Shown: positions 52,679 to 63,228 of the stretch, one piece after another
How the letters are laid out: each line of letters begins with the position of its first letter
Position numbering within the stretch: position 1 is the first letter of the stretch
Source: Bryobacteraceae bacterium
GTDB taxonomy: Bacteria > Acidobacteriota > Terriglobia > Bryobacterales > Bryobacteraceae
Reading direction: 5' to 3'
NCBI GenBank assembly: GCA_026002875.1
Contig: BPGE01000001.1
Coordinates: 3,162,001-3,226,000, forward strand
DNA length: 64,000 bases
Program-made: the position numbers and the translations under genes
The notes under the pieces: generated by a model
What the model saw: the letters and a program-made list of their open reading frames with translations, nothing else
Told to the model about the DNA's origin: nothing
The model's database searches: none

Positions 52679-54091
52679 CTACCGCGCTTGCCGCGGCGCC
52701 TGCGCCTTCTTCCATTCGTACGCGAATCTCAGATCGCCCGCGTTCAGCCGGCTCCGGATCGCCCGCTCCAGCACCTCGCGCGCGGCATCATCGAGCGGAC
52801 GCGGCGACTCATACGAAAGCCGCAGCACCGCCCCCGTCTCCGTGTATCCGAACTCGTAGCCGGCAAGCTGCCCGAACTGCGAAGGCCAAAGCTCCCGCAG
52901 CGGCGGCTGCACCCGTTCCAGCACCAGCAGCCGCATCGTCGCAAGATCCGGCGGCGGCGCCGCAACGGGCGCCGCAGGCTGCCTCAGCCGCTCCCGCAGC
53001 GCGGCCAGCTCTTCTTCCCCGGCCACTTTTCGCACGCTCACGGTCGCCGGTTTGCGCGTCCGCTGGATCAGGATCCGCTCCGCCTCCCGCACCTTGTCCT
53101 CCGCCACAGCCTCCGCAGCCACGACGCGCAGCGTTACGCTCTCCTGCGTGATGTCCAGCTGCTGCGTCAGGATGTTCGCCGCCCCCAGCACGCGCACGGC
53201 TTCCCGCGCCGCGCCGCGCGCCACCGTCTCCGCCGTCAGCTGGTTCAGCGAATTCCGCAGCGGAATGAAGAGCAGCACGAACGTCGCCACCAGCATCAGC
53301 ACCCGCCACCGGAGCTTGCCGATATCTCCGATCGCCGATTGCATATGGATCTTCTCGATCACCGCCCCGAACGGTCCCCGCCTCGCCTCCTCCCGTGTCG
53401 CCGGCGCCACCGCCTCCCGCACCTCCGGCTCGTCCATTCCCTCGAGATAAAACACCAGAAATGCGCTCGCCCCGATCGCCACCAGGTTTGTCAGAAACAG
53501 CAGCATCGCCCCGGAAATGATCGGCCAGTTCCACCCGCTTCCGACGCCGAATCCCACCGTGCACAACGGCGGCATCAGAGCCACTGCGATCGCCACTCCG
53601 GGCAGCGCCGTCACACCGCCGCCTCCTCCTCCGCGGCACACCACCAGCGAGCCGGCCAGCCCGGAAAACAGCGCCACGCCCAGGTCCAGCAGGTTCGGCT
53701 GAGTGCGCGCCAGAATCTCGCTCGTCGGCGATTGAAACGGCAGCATCCACACCAGAAACGCCGCGAAGAAAACCGCCGTAATCACGCTCCCCAGAATGCC
53801 GAGAAACGACTTTAACCCCAGATACAGATCAGACGCGGCAAACGCGAGTCCTGCGGCCAGAATCGGCCCCATCAGGGGCGAAATCAGCATCGCCCCGATC
53901 ACCACCGCCGGGCTGTTCAGCACCAGTCCGAACGTCGCGATTCCCGCGGAAAGGAGCAGCTCCAGCACATAGTTCGCATTCAGCACGCGCGCCGACCGGA
54001 CAAGCTGCTGATACACCGCCGGCTTCGTTGCCGGGTCGATCTCCAGCGCGCGGTGGAACCGCTCGTGAAGCGCCTTCTTCGCCGACAGCAT
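52679..54091 (-). CDS. DUF389 integral membrane protein
   Basis: A 470-aa membrane protein of the DUF389/TIGR00341 family. The N-terminal 260 residues hold six or so transmembrane helices, with the motif NSPAVVIGAMLISPLMGPILA at about residues 58-78, the family signature. The C-terminal part is soluble. Function unknown. It is the last gene of a four-gene minus-strand run, 31 bases after the acyltransferase. Confidence 0.85.
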   Translation of the reverse strand: MLSAKKALHERFHRALEIDPATKPAVYQQLVRSARVLNANYVLELLLSAGIATFGLVLNSPAVVIGAMLISPLMGPILAAGLAFAASDLYLGLKSFLGILGSVITAVFFAAFLVWMLPFQSPTSEILARTQPNLLDLGVALFSGLAGSLVVCRGGGGGGVTALPGVAIAVALMPPLCTVGFGVGSGWNWPIISGAMLLFLTNLVAIGASAFLVFYLEGMDEPEVREAVAPATREEARRGPFGAVIEKIHMQSAIGDIGKLRWRVLMLVATFVLLFIPLRNSLNQLTAETVARGAAREAVRVLGAANILTQQLDITQESVTLRVVAAEAVAEDKVREAERILIQRTRKPATVSVRKVAGEEELAALRERLRQPAAPVAAPPPDLATMRLLVLERVQPPLRELWPSQFGQLAGYEFGYTETGAVLRLSYESPRPLDDAAREVLERAIRSRLNAGDLRFAYEWKKAQAPRQAR

Positions 54092-54122
54092 GCCCTCATG
54101 CTATCAGCGGCCCCATGCGGCC

Positions 54123-55019
54123 TCAATACAGGGGCGGCTCTCCTTCGGGCCGCGTTTTCCATCGCCGGTGGATCCATAGCCACTGCTCCGGCGCCCGCCG
54201 GATGGCCGCTTCCAGCCGCGCGTGCACCGCCTGCGTGTCTGCCTGCGCATCTCCGCTCATCGGGATCTCCGGCTCGAAGTGCAGAACGTAGCGGCCTTCG
54301 CTTTCCGACCACAGCGCATACCCGGCAATCACCGCCGCCCCCGTCCGGTGCGCCAACCTTGCGAAGCCCGCATCCACGCACGCTTTCAGCCCGAAGAAAT
54401 CCACAAACACGCCGCGGTCCGCCGTCACGTTCTGGTCCACGAGAATTCCCGCCGCCCCGTTGCTTCGCAGCGTCTCCACCAACGGCCGCAGAAAATCCTG
54501 CCCCCGCCCGATCACCCGGTTGCCGGACATCGTGCGGTAGCGCGTCACCAGTTCGTCCAGCCGCGGATTGTCCATCGGCCGCGCTACCACCGCCATCGGC
54601 TCCGTCATCAGCGCATGCGCGAAGGCGGAAAACTCCCAGTTGCCCAGGTGCGCCGTCGCCACCAGCACGCCGCGCCCGCGCTCCTTCGCCCGCAGGTAAT
54701 TCTCCAGCCCCTCGTAGCGGATGAATTCGCCGATATTGTGCTTCCCGATCCGCGGAAACTGCGCCATCATCGCGACGACACGCGCCAGGTTCATCCAGCA
54801 GCCTTCCAGCAGCCGCGCGCGCGCCGCGCGGTCCAGTTCAGGCATCGCCAGCTCGAAGTTCCGCCACGCCGTCCGCCGCAGCCGGGGCGCGAACAGATCC
54901 AGCAGCGCCACGGCGCGCCTCGCCGTCCGCACCGGGTCCCGGCTCGCCCGCAAGGCCGCCAGCAGTGACTGCACAAGAGCGGCCTCGGCTGCATTGCGGA
55001 ACTTGGAACGGCGCGCCAA
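54123..55019 (-). CDS. LpxL/HtrB-family acyltransferase
   Basis: A 298-aa lysophospholipid/lipid A acyltransferase. The catalytic motif HLGNWE (H-x4-E) is visible in the central part, followed by the ARPMDNPRLD substrate region and a 'GILVDQNV' motif. It probably adds a late acyl chain to lipid A at the inner membrane. An N-terminal hydrophobic helix anchors the protein only weakly by eye. It lies 20 bases after mnmA. The tRNA thiolation genes upstream do not explain its placement. Confidence 0.88.
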   Translation of the reverse strand: MARRSKFRNAAEAALVQSLLAALRASRDPVRTARRAVALLDLFAPRLRRTAWRNFELAMPELDRAARARLLEGCWMNLARVVAMMAQFPRIGKHNIGEFIRYEGLENYLRAKERGRGVLVATAHLGNWEFSAFAHALMTEPMAVVARPMDNPRLDELVTRYRTMSGNRVIGRGQDFLRPLVETLRSNGAAGILVDQNVTADRGVFVDFFGLKACVDAGFARLAHRTGAAVIAGYALWSESEGRYVLHFEPEIPMSGDAQADTQAVHARLEAAIRRAPEQWLWIHRRWKTRPEGEPPLY

Positions 55020-55039
55020 AGCGGTATTCTAGCGCCCCG

Positions 55040-56158
55040 CTACTCGATCCACCCGCCTGCCAGCACCAGGTCCCCGTCGTACATCACCGCCGCCTGCCCG
55101 GGCGTCACCGCGCGCTGCGGTTCATCGAACACGACCTCCACGCGGCTGTCGTCCCCCGTGGGATACACGGTCGCAGCAGCAGCCTCGTGCTTGTTGCGGA
55201 TCTTCACCTCCGCGCGCCGCGGTTCGCGCAACGGCTCGATCGACACCCAGTTCACTTCTTTCGCAAACAGCCGCGCCCTCCGCAGGTCCTCGTCGCGCCC
55301 GACGATCACCTGCTGCGTCGCCGGATTCGTCGCGATCACGTACAGCGGCTCGCCTGCAGCCACTCCGATGCCCTTCCGCTGGCCCACCGTGAAATGATGC
55401 ACGCCCCGGTGCTTCGCCAGAACCCTGCCATCCAGCGTCACCACCTCGCCTTCCACCGCTTCCCGCCGGATGCCCCGGTCCTCGAAATACGCGTCGATGA
55501 ACGCCGCGTAGTCGCCGTTCGGCACGAAACAGATCTCCTGCGAATCGTTTTTCTGCGCCACCGGAACGCCCAGCTCCGCCGCCAGCGCCCGCACTTCGGG
55601 CTTGGTCAGATGGCCCAGCGGAAACAGCGTCCGCGCCATCTGCTCCTGTTTCAGCCCCCACAGAAAGTAGGTCTGATCCTTGGCCGCGTCGCGCCCGCGC
55701 CGCAGCTCCCAGCGTCCCGTGGCTTCATTGAAATCGATCCGCGCGTAGTGGCCCGTCGCAATGTAGTCTGCGCCCGCCCCCGCCGCCAGCTCCAGGAACC
55801 GGTCGAACTTGATGTAATGGTTGCACAGCGTGCACGGAATCGGCGTGCGCCCGGCCAGATACTCTTCCACAAACGGCTGCACCACCTCCCGCTCGAACTG
55901 ATCTTCAAGATTGAGCACGTAATACGGGATGCCGAGATGCGCCGCCACCGCGCGCGCGTCGTAGACATCGTCCAACGAGCAGCACCGTCCCGTTGCGCCT
56001 TCCGCCTGCAGCTGCGGCAGCCGGCGCTGGTTCCACAGCTGCATCGTGAGCCCGATGATGCGATGCCCCTCGCGCTTCAGCAGCGCCGCCGCTGTCGACG
56101 AATCGACGCCGCCCGACATCGCGACCGCGATCAGACCGTCCCGGGGAATCTCACGCAT
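55040..56158 (-). CDS. mnmA: tRNA-specific 2-thiouridylase MnmA
   Basis: Makes 2-thiouridine at the wobble position of glutamate, glutamine and lysine tRNAs, using ATP and sulfur from a cysteine desulfurase. The 372-aa protein has the P-loop SGGVDS (residues 15-20). The two catalytic cysteines are C109 in IPCTLC and C210 in SQEICFV, matching the Cys pair of E. coli MnmA. The C-terminal domains are complete. Its ATG (56158) overlaps the end of the desulfurase gene by 8 bases, so sulfur supply and tRNA thiolation are translationally coupled. Confidence 0.96.
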   Translation of the reverse strand: MREIPRDGLIAVAMSGGVDSSTAAALLKREGHRIIGLTMQLWNQRRLPQLQAEGATGRCCSLDDVYDARAVAAHLGIPYYVLNLEDQFEREVVQPFVEEYLAGRTPIPCTLCNHYIKFDRFLELAAGAGADYIATGHYARIDFNEATGRWELRRGRDAAKDQTYFLWGLKQEQMARTLFPLGHLTKPEVRALAAELGVPVAQKNDSQEICFVPNGDYAAFIDAYFEDRGIRREAVEGEVVTLDGRVLAKHRGVHHFTVGQRKGIGVAAGEPLYVIATNPATQQVIVGRDEDLRRARLFAKEVNWVSIEPLREPRRAEVKIRNKHEAAAATVYPTGDDSRVEVVFDEPQRAVTPGQAAVMYDGDLVLAGGWIE

Positions 56159-57248
56159 AGGCGGGACTCAGCTTCCTCAGCCGCGCCACGGCTTTCTCGA
56201 GCGCCTCTGCCAGCGCTTCCACGTCTTCCGCCGTGTTGCCGCGGCCCAGGGAAATCCGGATCGACGCCTTCGACACGGCGGGCGGCACGCCCATCGCCTC
56301 CAGCACATGCGACGGCCGCGTCGCTCCCGACGAGCAAGCCGCGCCCGTTGCAACCGCAAACCCGGCCAGATCCAGCGCAATCACCAGCGCTTCCGCCTCG
56401 ACGCCCGGGAACGCCATGTTCGTCGTGTTCGGAACCCGCGGCGCTCCCCGCCCGTGAATCACGACGTCAGGAATCCTTTCCAGCACCATCTCTTCCAGCC
56501 GGTCGCGCAGCGCCGCAGTCGCCGCGCGCGGCAGTGCCGCTGCGGCGCCCATCGCGGCGATGCCCGGGACATTCTCCGTGCCTGCCCGCCGCTCCCGCTC
56601 ATGGCGCCCGCCCACCTGCCTCGGCACGAGCTTCACGCCATCGCGCACGTACAGGGCGCCCACGCCCTTCGGTGCGTGAAACTTGTGGCCGCTGATCGCG
56701 TACAGATCCACGCCCAGCGCCTTCACGTCCACATCGATGCGTCCCGCCGCCTGCACGCCGTCGCTGTGCAGCAGCGCGCCCGCTTCGCGCGCCACGGCGG
56801 CGATCTCTTCCACCGGCTGCAGCACTCCGGTTTCGTTGTTGGCGTGCATGACGCTGATCAGCACTGTGTCCGGCCGCAGGGCCTTTCGGATCTCGTCCGG
56901 ATCCACGCGCCCCTGCCCGTCCACGCGCACGAGCGTCGCTCCCCGCCGCTTCGCCGCCTCCAGCACCGCGGGGTGCTCGATCGCGGCCGTGATGACATGG
57001 CCCTCGGGCGCGCCCAGGATCGCCAGATTGTCGGCTTCAGTGCCGCCCGACGTGAACACGACCTCTTTCGGCTGGCAGCCCAGCATGCGCGCCACGCTCG
57101 CCCGCGCCGCTTCAACCTCTTTGCGCGCCTGCTGCCCCGGCGTATGGATCGATGAGGGATTGCCGAACACTTCCGCCTGCACGCGCGCCAGCACTTCCAG
57201 CACTTCGGGCGCAATCGGACTGGTCGCGTTGTGGTCGAAGTATCGCAT
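56151..57248 (-). CDS. nifS-like: Cysteine desulfurase (NifS/IscS type)
   Basis: A 365-aa PLP enzyme that removes sulfur from cysteine as a persulfide. The PLP lysine is K189 in [10 protein letters not shown] and the persulfide cysteine is C305 in [14 protein letters not shown]. The length and the short active loop are of the NifS/IscS class I type. No IscU, IscA or IscR gene is adjacent, and the overlap with mnmA suggests a dedicated sulfur donor for tRNA thiolation, as in the B. subtilis YrvO-MnmA pair. The start at 57248 is 24 bases from the start of the divergent SAM hydrolase gene. Confidence 0.94.
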   Translation of the reverse strand: MRYFDHNATSPIAPEVLEVLARVQAEVFGNPSSIHTPGQQARKEVEAARASVARMLGCQPKEVVFTSGGTEADNLAILGAPEGHVITAAIEHPAVLEAAKRRGATLVRVDGQGRVDPDEIRKALRPDTVLISVMHANNETGVLQPVEEIAAVAREAGALLHSDGVQAAGRIDVDVKALGVDLYAISGHKFHAPKGVGALYVRDGVKLVPRQVGGRHERERRAGTENVPGIAAMGAAAALPRAATAALRDRLEEMVLERIPDVVIHGRGAPRVPNTTNMAFPGVEAEALVIALDLAGFAVATGAACSSGATRPSHVLEAMGVPPAVSKASIRISLGRGNTAEDVEALAEALEKAVARLRKLSPAYA

Positions 57249-57260
57249 GGAATGCCCCGC

Positions 57261-57273
57261 TATTCTGATTGTA
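57261..57273. promoter_or_regulatory. Overlapping divergent -10 elements
   Basis: On the plus strand, TATTCT at 57261-57266 lies 6 bases before the SAM hydrolase ATG (57273), so that transcript would start at about the ATG. On the minus strand, TACAAT at 57273-57268 lies 19 bases before the nifS-like ATG. The two would compete for RNA polymerase. No -35 hexamers are convincing. Confidence 0.35.
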
Positions 57274-58067
57274 TGATGCGCGGCTCGAAGCTGATCGCGT
57301 TGCTCACGGATTTCGGATGGCGCGACACCTTCGTCGGCGTCATGAAGGGCGTCATCGCCGGCATCTCGCCCCGTGCGCGGGTCGTCGATCTCTGCCACGA
57401 CGTCGAGCCTCAGGAAATCGATCAGGCGCGGTTCCTGCTGCGCGGCGCTGTTCCGTATTTCCCCCGGGGGACCATCTTCGTCTGCGTCGTCGATCCCGGC
57501 GTGGGCAGCGCCCGCCGCGCCCTCTGCGTCGAGTCCGGCGGCCGCATCTTCATCGGTCCCGACAACGGAATCTTCACGGAAGCCCTCTCGGAAAAGGGCG
57601 CCAAAGCGCGCGAGATCACGAACCCGAAGCTCCGCCTGCCTGCCGTGAGCCAGACATTTCACGGCCGGGATGTTTTCGCCCCCGCCGCCGCCCATCTGGC
57701 CGCGGGCGTCGCGCCGTCGAAGCTCGGCCGGCTTGTCCGCGACCCCGTCCGTCTCCCGCCGCTCGACCCCGTGCGCACCGGCCGCCGCTTCTGGAGCGGC
57801 CGCATCGCCCACATCGACCGCTTCGGCAACCTCATCACCAACCTGCCCGCCGCGGAATTCCTTCCGCCCGCCGTGCGCGGCATCGCCCTCACCGCCGGCT
57901 TCCGCACCATCACGCGCGTCTGCCGGTTTTATGCAGAAGCGCCTGACGGCGAGCCGTTCCTCATCGCCGGCAGCAGCGGGACCATTGAAATCTCGGTCAA
58001 CAGAGACTCGGCGGCGAAAAAGCTCGGCATGGCCGTCGGCGCGCCCGTGGAAGTGGAGATCTGGTAA
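57273..58067 (+). CDS. SAM hydroxide adenosyltransferase (DUF62 family)
   Basis: A 264-aa enzyme that hydrolyses S-adenosylmethionine to adenosine and methionine, related to fluorinases. The family regions are present: 'IALLTDFGWRD' at the N-terminus, with the conserved Asp, and 'VVDPGVGS' and 'HIDRFGNLITN' further on. There are two adjacent ATG codons; 57273 is used. Without a halide-specific loop by eye, hydrolysis is more likely than halogenation. The next gene starts directly after the TAA. Confidence 0.9.
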   Translation: MMRGSKLIALLTDFGWRDTFVGVMKGVIAGISPRARVVDLCHDVEPQEIDQARFLLRGAVPYFPRGTIFVCVVDPGVGSARRALCVESGGRIFIGPDNGIFTEALSEKGAKAREITNPKLRLPAVSQTFHGRDVFAPAAAHLAAGVAPSKLGRLVRDPVRLPPLDPVRTGRRFWSGRIAHIDRFGNLITNLPAAEFLPPAVRGIALTAGFRTITRVCRFYAEAPDGEPFLIAGSSGTIEISVNRDSAAKKLGMAVGAPVEVEIW

Positions 58068-58859
58068 GTGCCCGAGCTGCCCGAAGTGCAGGCCGTCGCT
58101 GAACGCTTCCGCGCCGCCGCTCCATGGACGCGCATCACCAGCTTCGGCCAGTTCCGTCCCGGCACCATGTCCGGCGCGGTCCATGCCGTCGGCCGGCGGA
58201 TCGAGGGTCTGGACCGCCGCGGCAAGAACCTCCTGCTCCGCCTGAGCGGCGGCTGGTTCGCCCGCGTTCACCTGAAGATGACCGGCGACCTGCGCGTGCT
58301 GCCCGACGCGCGCCTCCGCCCTCGGACGGTCCGGGCATGGTTTGCCCTGGAAGACGGCCGCGCCGTCGTCCTCGACGATCCCCGTGCGCTCGGCCGCGTC
58401 TCGCTGCATCCGGAACAGGAAGAAGCGAATCTGTTCCGGGATCTCGGCCCCGAGCCCTTCAGCCCCGACTTCACCCCCGCCCTGCTGTTCTCTTCTTCGC
58501 GCCGCACGGCGCGCCCCGCCAAGATCTGGCTGATGGATCAGGGCACAGTCGCCGGTCTCGGCAATATCTATGCCGCCGAGGCGCTCTTCGAAGCGGGCAT
58601 CGATCCGCGCAGGCCGGCCAACACGATCTCCCGCCAGCGCCTCCAGCGCCTCCATGCCGCCATTCTCCAGGTGCTGGAAACGGCCCTCGCCTCCGTCCGG
58701 GCCGCCTATGAGAGGCCCGGCGCGTTCGCCGAGGGCGAGTTTTATCCCGTGGCTGTCTACGGCCGCGAAGGCGAGCCGTGCCGCCGCTGCGGCGCAGCCG
58801 TGCGCCGCATCCCGCAGGGCGGCCGTTCGACATACTACTGCCCGAAGTGCCAAAAATAG
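58068..58859 (+). CDS. mutM: Formamidopyrimidine-DNA glycosylase-like protein
   Basis: Base-excision repair enzyme for oxidised purines, 263 aa. The start is GTG 58068, immediately after the upstream stop. Residues 2-3 are P-E, the N-terminal proline nucleophile and Glu of the Fpg/Nei family. K53 in RRGKNL is the conserved lysine. The C-terminal zinc finger has CRRC and CPKC. The sequence is of Fpg rather than Nei type, but divergence in the DNA-reading loops leaves some uncertainty. It is in an apparent operon with the SAM hydrolase and methionine genes. Confidence 0.88.
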   Translation: MPELPEVQAVAERFRAAAPWTRITSFGQFRPGTMSGAVHAVGRRIEGLDRRGKNLLLRLSGGWFARVHLKMTGDLRVLPDARLRPRTVRAWFALEDGRAVVLDDPRALGRVSLHPEQEEANLFRDLGPEPFSPDFTPALLFSSSRRTARPAKIWLMDQGTVAGLGNIYAAEALFEAGIDPRRPANTISRQRLQRLHAAILQVLETALASVRAAYERPGAFAEGEFYPVAVYGREGEPCRRCGAAVRRIPQGGRSTYYCPKCQK

Positions 58860-58869
58860 AAGAAAGGGC

Positions 58870-60747
<1,878 letters not shown>

Positions 60748-60774
60748 ACTGGCACTTTTGCACCGGAGAAACGC

Positions 60775-61413
60775 GTGGCCACCGATCTGATCGAAATCGA
60801 CGCCGAGCAGCCGTCCGTCGAGGCGATCGAACGCGCCGCCATCGCCATCCGGCGCGGCCAGATCGTGGCCATCCCCACGGACGCGCTCTACACGCTGGTC
60901 GCCGATCCCTTCAACCTCCACGCCGTCGGCCGCGTCTTCGCCGCAAAAGGCCGCGAAACGCAGCGCTCTCTGCCTCTCCTGGTCAGCGATTTTTTCATGG
61001 CTGAGGAGCTCGCTTCGGAATTGCCCGCGCGCTTCTTCCTTCTCGCGCGCCGTTTCTGGCCCGGCCCGCTCTCCATCATCGTGCCCGCAAGCGCCCGCGT
61101 GCCGCTGAAAGTCACGGGCAATACGGGTCGCCTCGCCCTGCGCCAACCGCGCTCGCCCGTCGCCCAGGCCCTCATCGACTGGCTCGGCCAGCCCCTGATC
61201 GGCACGTCGGCCAACGTCAGCGGCCAGCCCACCTGCCGCTCCGGCATCGAGACCTTCGCCATCCTCGACGGACGCATCGACCTCGTGCTCGACGGCGGCG
61301 CCTGCATTGGCAGCGGCGCCACGACTGTCGATGTCACCGAACCTTACTGGCGCATCATTCGTGAAGGCTGCATTCCCGAACGGGAGATCGCGGAATGTCT
61401 CCACGGCGTCTGA
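60775..61413 (+). CDS. Sua5/YciO/YrdC-family protein
   Basis: A 212-aa protein of the YrdC/Sua5 fold. It likely makes threonylcarbamoyl-AMP for tRNA t6A (TsaC), although a YciO-type paralogue cannot be excluded. Landmarks are RGQIVAIPTDALYTL near residues 25-40, with the KR-type dipeptide region 'KGRETQRSLPLLV' and 'GTSANVSGQPT'. GTG 60775 has GGAG 6 bases upstream. The next gene starts 18 bases before its stop. Confidence 0.85.
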   Translation: MATDLIEIDAEQPSVEAIERAAIAIRRGQIVAIPTDALYTLVADPFNLHAVGRVFAAKGRETQRSLPLLVSDFFMAEELASELPARFFLLARRFWPGPLSIIVPASARVPLKVTGNTGRLALRQPRSPVAQALIDWLGQPLIGTSANVSGQPTCRSGIETFAILDGRIDLVLDGGACIGSGATTVDVTEPYWRIIREGCIPEREIAECLHGV

Positions 61414-62183
61414 CCCCGCTTCTTCTTCTCGCGCTGGCTGCGCCCGCTTTTCAGTCCCCGTCCCTGCCGCGCGGCGGCGAGCTGGGCCGCGAGTGGGCCG
61501 CGGAAGAATGGAACTCTTCTGCGCTGGTTCTCAAGGGCAAATGGGTCCGGGACGGCGACAGCGCGCGCTTCCGCGTCTTCTACAGCGACGCAAAAGGCCG
61601 CCCCGCGACGTGGACCACCGAGATTCTGTCCATCGAGGGCAACACCGTCCGCTTCCGGATCACCATGCCGCTCAGCAGCGGCTCGAAGGTGTATTCCGCC
61701 ACGGGCACGATCCAGAGCGACGGACGCACCATCCGCGGCAAGGCCGAGTGGTGCGGCGGAGCCGTCTCCTGCGGCTTCCGCGTCGTCGCGGACTGGAAAC
61801 CCATCGCACAGGGCGTGGCCGAAGTGGCCAAAGCGAAGCAGGCGCCCCAACCCACATCGGTGCTGCGCGAAGGCATCCGCGCCAATCCCGGCAGGCTGTG
61901 GCGCGTGACGGACCTCACCACTCCCGGCTTCCACTGGGAAGGAACCTGGACCTTCGACGGCGACTCCGTCCGCTTCTCCTACCGCGAAAAGAATTCCGGT
62001 GCGAGAACCGAAGGCACGCTGGAGCTTCAGCGCTTCGATGGCGCTTACGTCCGCCTGTACAACCGCGGTTCGGCCGATACCTACGAAGGCTGGGTCCAGC
62101 CTGACGGCAGGACTCTCAAGGGAACCGCGAAAAGCTGCGGGACCGACCCCAAGTGCCGCTGGGAAGCGGTCATCGAGAAGTGA
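61395..62183 (+). CDS. Secreted protein with two tandem beta-rich domains
   Basis: Not a recognised family. A 262-aa protein with a signal peptide (about residues 1-19) and two related halves. Each half has a 'W.G.W..DGDS.RF' opening and ends in 'QSDGRTIRGKAEWC' or 'QPDGRTLKGTAKSC', with a Cys pair near the end (CGGAVSC and CGTDPKC). An internal duplication is therefore likely. The ATG at 61395 overlaps the Sua5-like gene by 19 bases. Function unknown. Confidence 0.7.
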   Translation: MSPRRLTPLLLLALAAPAFQSPSLPRGGELGREWAAEEWNSSALVLKGKWVRDGDSARFRVFYSDAKGRPATWTTEILSIEGNTVRFRITMPLSSGSKVYSATGTIQSDGRTIRGKAEWCGGAVSCGFRVVADWKPIAQGVAEVAKAKQAPQPTSVLREGIRANPGRLWRVTDLTTPGFHWEGTWTFDGDSVRFSYREKNSGARTEGTLELQRFDGAYVRLYNRGSADTYEGWVQPDGRTLKGTAKSCGTDPKCRWEAVIEK

Positions 62184-62184
62184 T

Positions 62185-62214
62185 TTGGCGCGGACCCCGC
62201 GATCACGCTATCCT
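62185..62214 (+). promoter_or_regulatory. Promoter of the 6S RNA gene
   Basis: TTGGCG (62185-62190) and TATCCT (62209-62214) with 18 bases between. The predicted start is about 62221, where the 5' arm of the closing stem begins. Confidence 0.6.
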
Positions 62215-62220
62215 GACCCT

Positions 62221-62418
62221 CAGAGGAGCGTTCCTGCAGAACGCGTCACTGGTCTCCATAATTGATCCGATGCAAATGAATCTGGAGCCCGGCTCGTTAC
62301 TTGAGCGCCGGTGAGCATGCTCCGCAAGGAGAAGCCTGAAGGCGCGCGGCGGGCGCCCCCCGTGGTCGATCGGGGTCGATTCCGAGGCTGGAACGGTTAT
62401 TGTGGTGCGCTCCTTCTG
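62221..62418 (+). ncRNA. ssrS: 6S RNA
   Basis: Binds the housekeeping RNA polymerase holoenzyme as a promoter mimic and lowers transcription in stationary phase. The apical region matches E. coli 6S: GTGAGCATGCTC at 62311-62322 and GAGAAGCCT at 62330-62338, with a CCGCAAGG apical turn in place of the E. coli GGUCCGUCC. The 5' arm CAGAGGAGCG (62221-62230) pairs with CGCTCCTTCTG (62408-62418) with one bulged base, giving a closing stem and a length of about 198 nt, usual for 6S. The long unpaired segment between the arms is the expected central bubble. A promoter lies at 62185-62214. The gene ends 6 bases before the ymdB ATG; ORFs read through it are not coding. Exact ends are not certain. Confidence 0.85.
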
Positions 62419-62424
62419 TTCTTC

Positions 62425-63225
62425 ATGCGTATCCTCTTCATCGGCGACATCTTCGCCTCTCCCGGCCGCCGCATCACGGCTGCCTGTCTGCCCCGTCTCG
62501 TCGGCGACGAACAGATCGATCTCGTGATCGCCAACGTCGAAAACGCCGCAGGCGGCTTCGGCATCACTCCGCCCCTTGCGCAGGAGCTGTTCGCCCTCGG
62601 CGTCGACGTGATGACCTCCGGCAACCACATCTGGGACAAGCGGGAGATCTACGACTACCTCAACAACGAGCCCCGCCTGCTGCGGCCGGCCAACTACGGT
62701 TCTTCCGTCCCCGGCGCCGGCATCGTCACAGGGAAAGCCCGCAACGGCGTCCCTTACGCCGTCGTCAACCTCCAGGGCCGCGTCCACATGCCGGCCATCG
62801 AGTGCCCTTTCCGCACCGCTGACACGCTTCTGGCCGGGCTTCCGCCCGAGATCCGCATCCGCTTCGTCGACTTTCACGCGGAAGCCACCAGCGAGAAGAT
62901 GGCCATGGGCTGGCACCTCGACGGCCGCGTCACCGCCGTCATCGGAACCCATACGCACATCCCCACGGCGGACGCGCGCGTCCTGCCCGGCGGCACCGCG
63001 TATCAGACCGATTGCGGCATGACCGGTCCCTACGACTCCGTCATCGGCGTCGAGAAGCGGACGATTCTTTACCGGTTCGTGACGCAGCTTCCCGCGCGCT
63101 TCGAAGCCGCCGCCGGCATGGTTGAGCTTCACGCCACCATCGTCGAGGCTGACGAAGAGACAGGCCTCGCCCGCTCCATCCGGCCCATCACCATCACCGC
63201 AGCCGAAGTCGGCGAGCCGCTGTAA
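62425..63225 (+). CDS. ymdB: YmdB/TIGR00282 metallophosphoesterase
   Basis: A 266-aa calcineurin-like phosphoesterase of the TIGR00282 family. Metal residues are visible as D8 in GDIFASPG, the Asn-His pair in SGNHIWD and 'GTHTHIPTAD' near the end. B. subtilis YmdB is a 2',3'-cyclic nucleotide phosphodiesterase that affects biofilm switching and interacts with RNase Y. The start at 62425 is used because it begins the fold (MRILFIGD); an upstream open frame passes through the 6S gene. It follows the 6S RNA by six bases, so the two could share a primary transcript. Confidence 0.88.
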   Translation: MRILFIGDIFASPGRRITAACLPRLVGDEQIDLVIANVENAAGGFGITPPLAQELFALGVDVMTSGNHIWDKREIYDYLNNEPRLLRPANYGSSVPGAGIVTGKARNGVPYAVVNLQGRVHMPAIECPFRTADTLLAGLPPEIRIRFVDFHAEATSEKMAMGWHLDGRVTAVIGTHTHIPTADARVLPGGTAYQTDCGMTGPYDSVIGVEKRTILYRFVTQLPARFEAAAGMVELHATIVEADEETGLARSIRPITITAAEVGEPL

Positions 63226-63228
63226 GCC

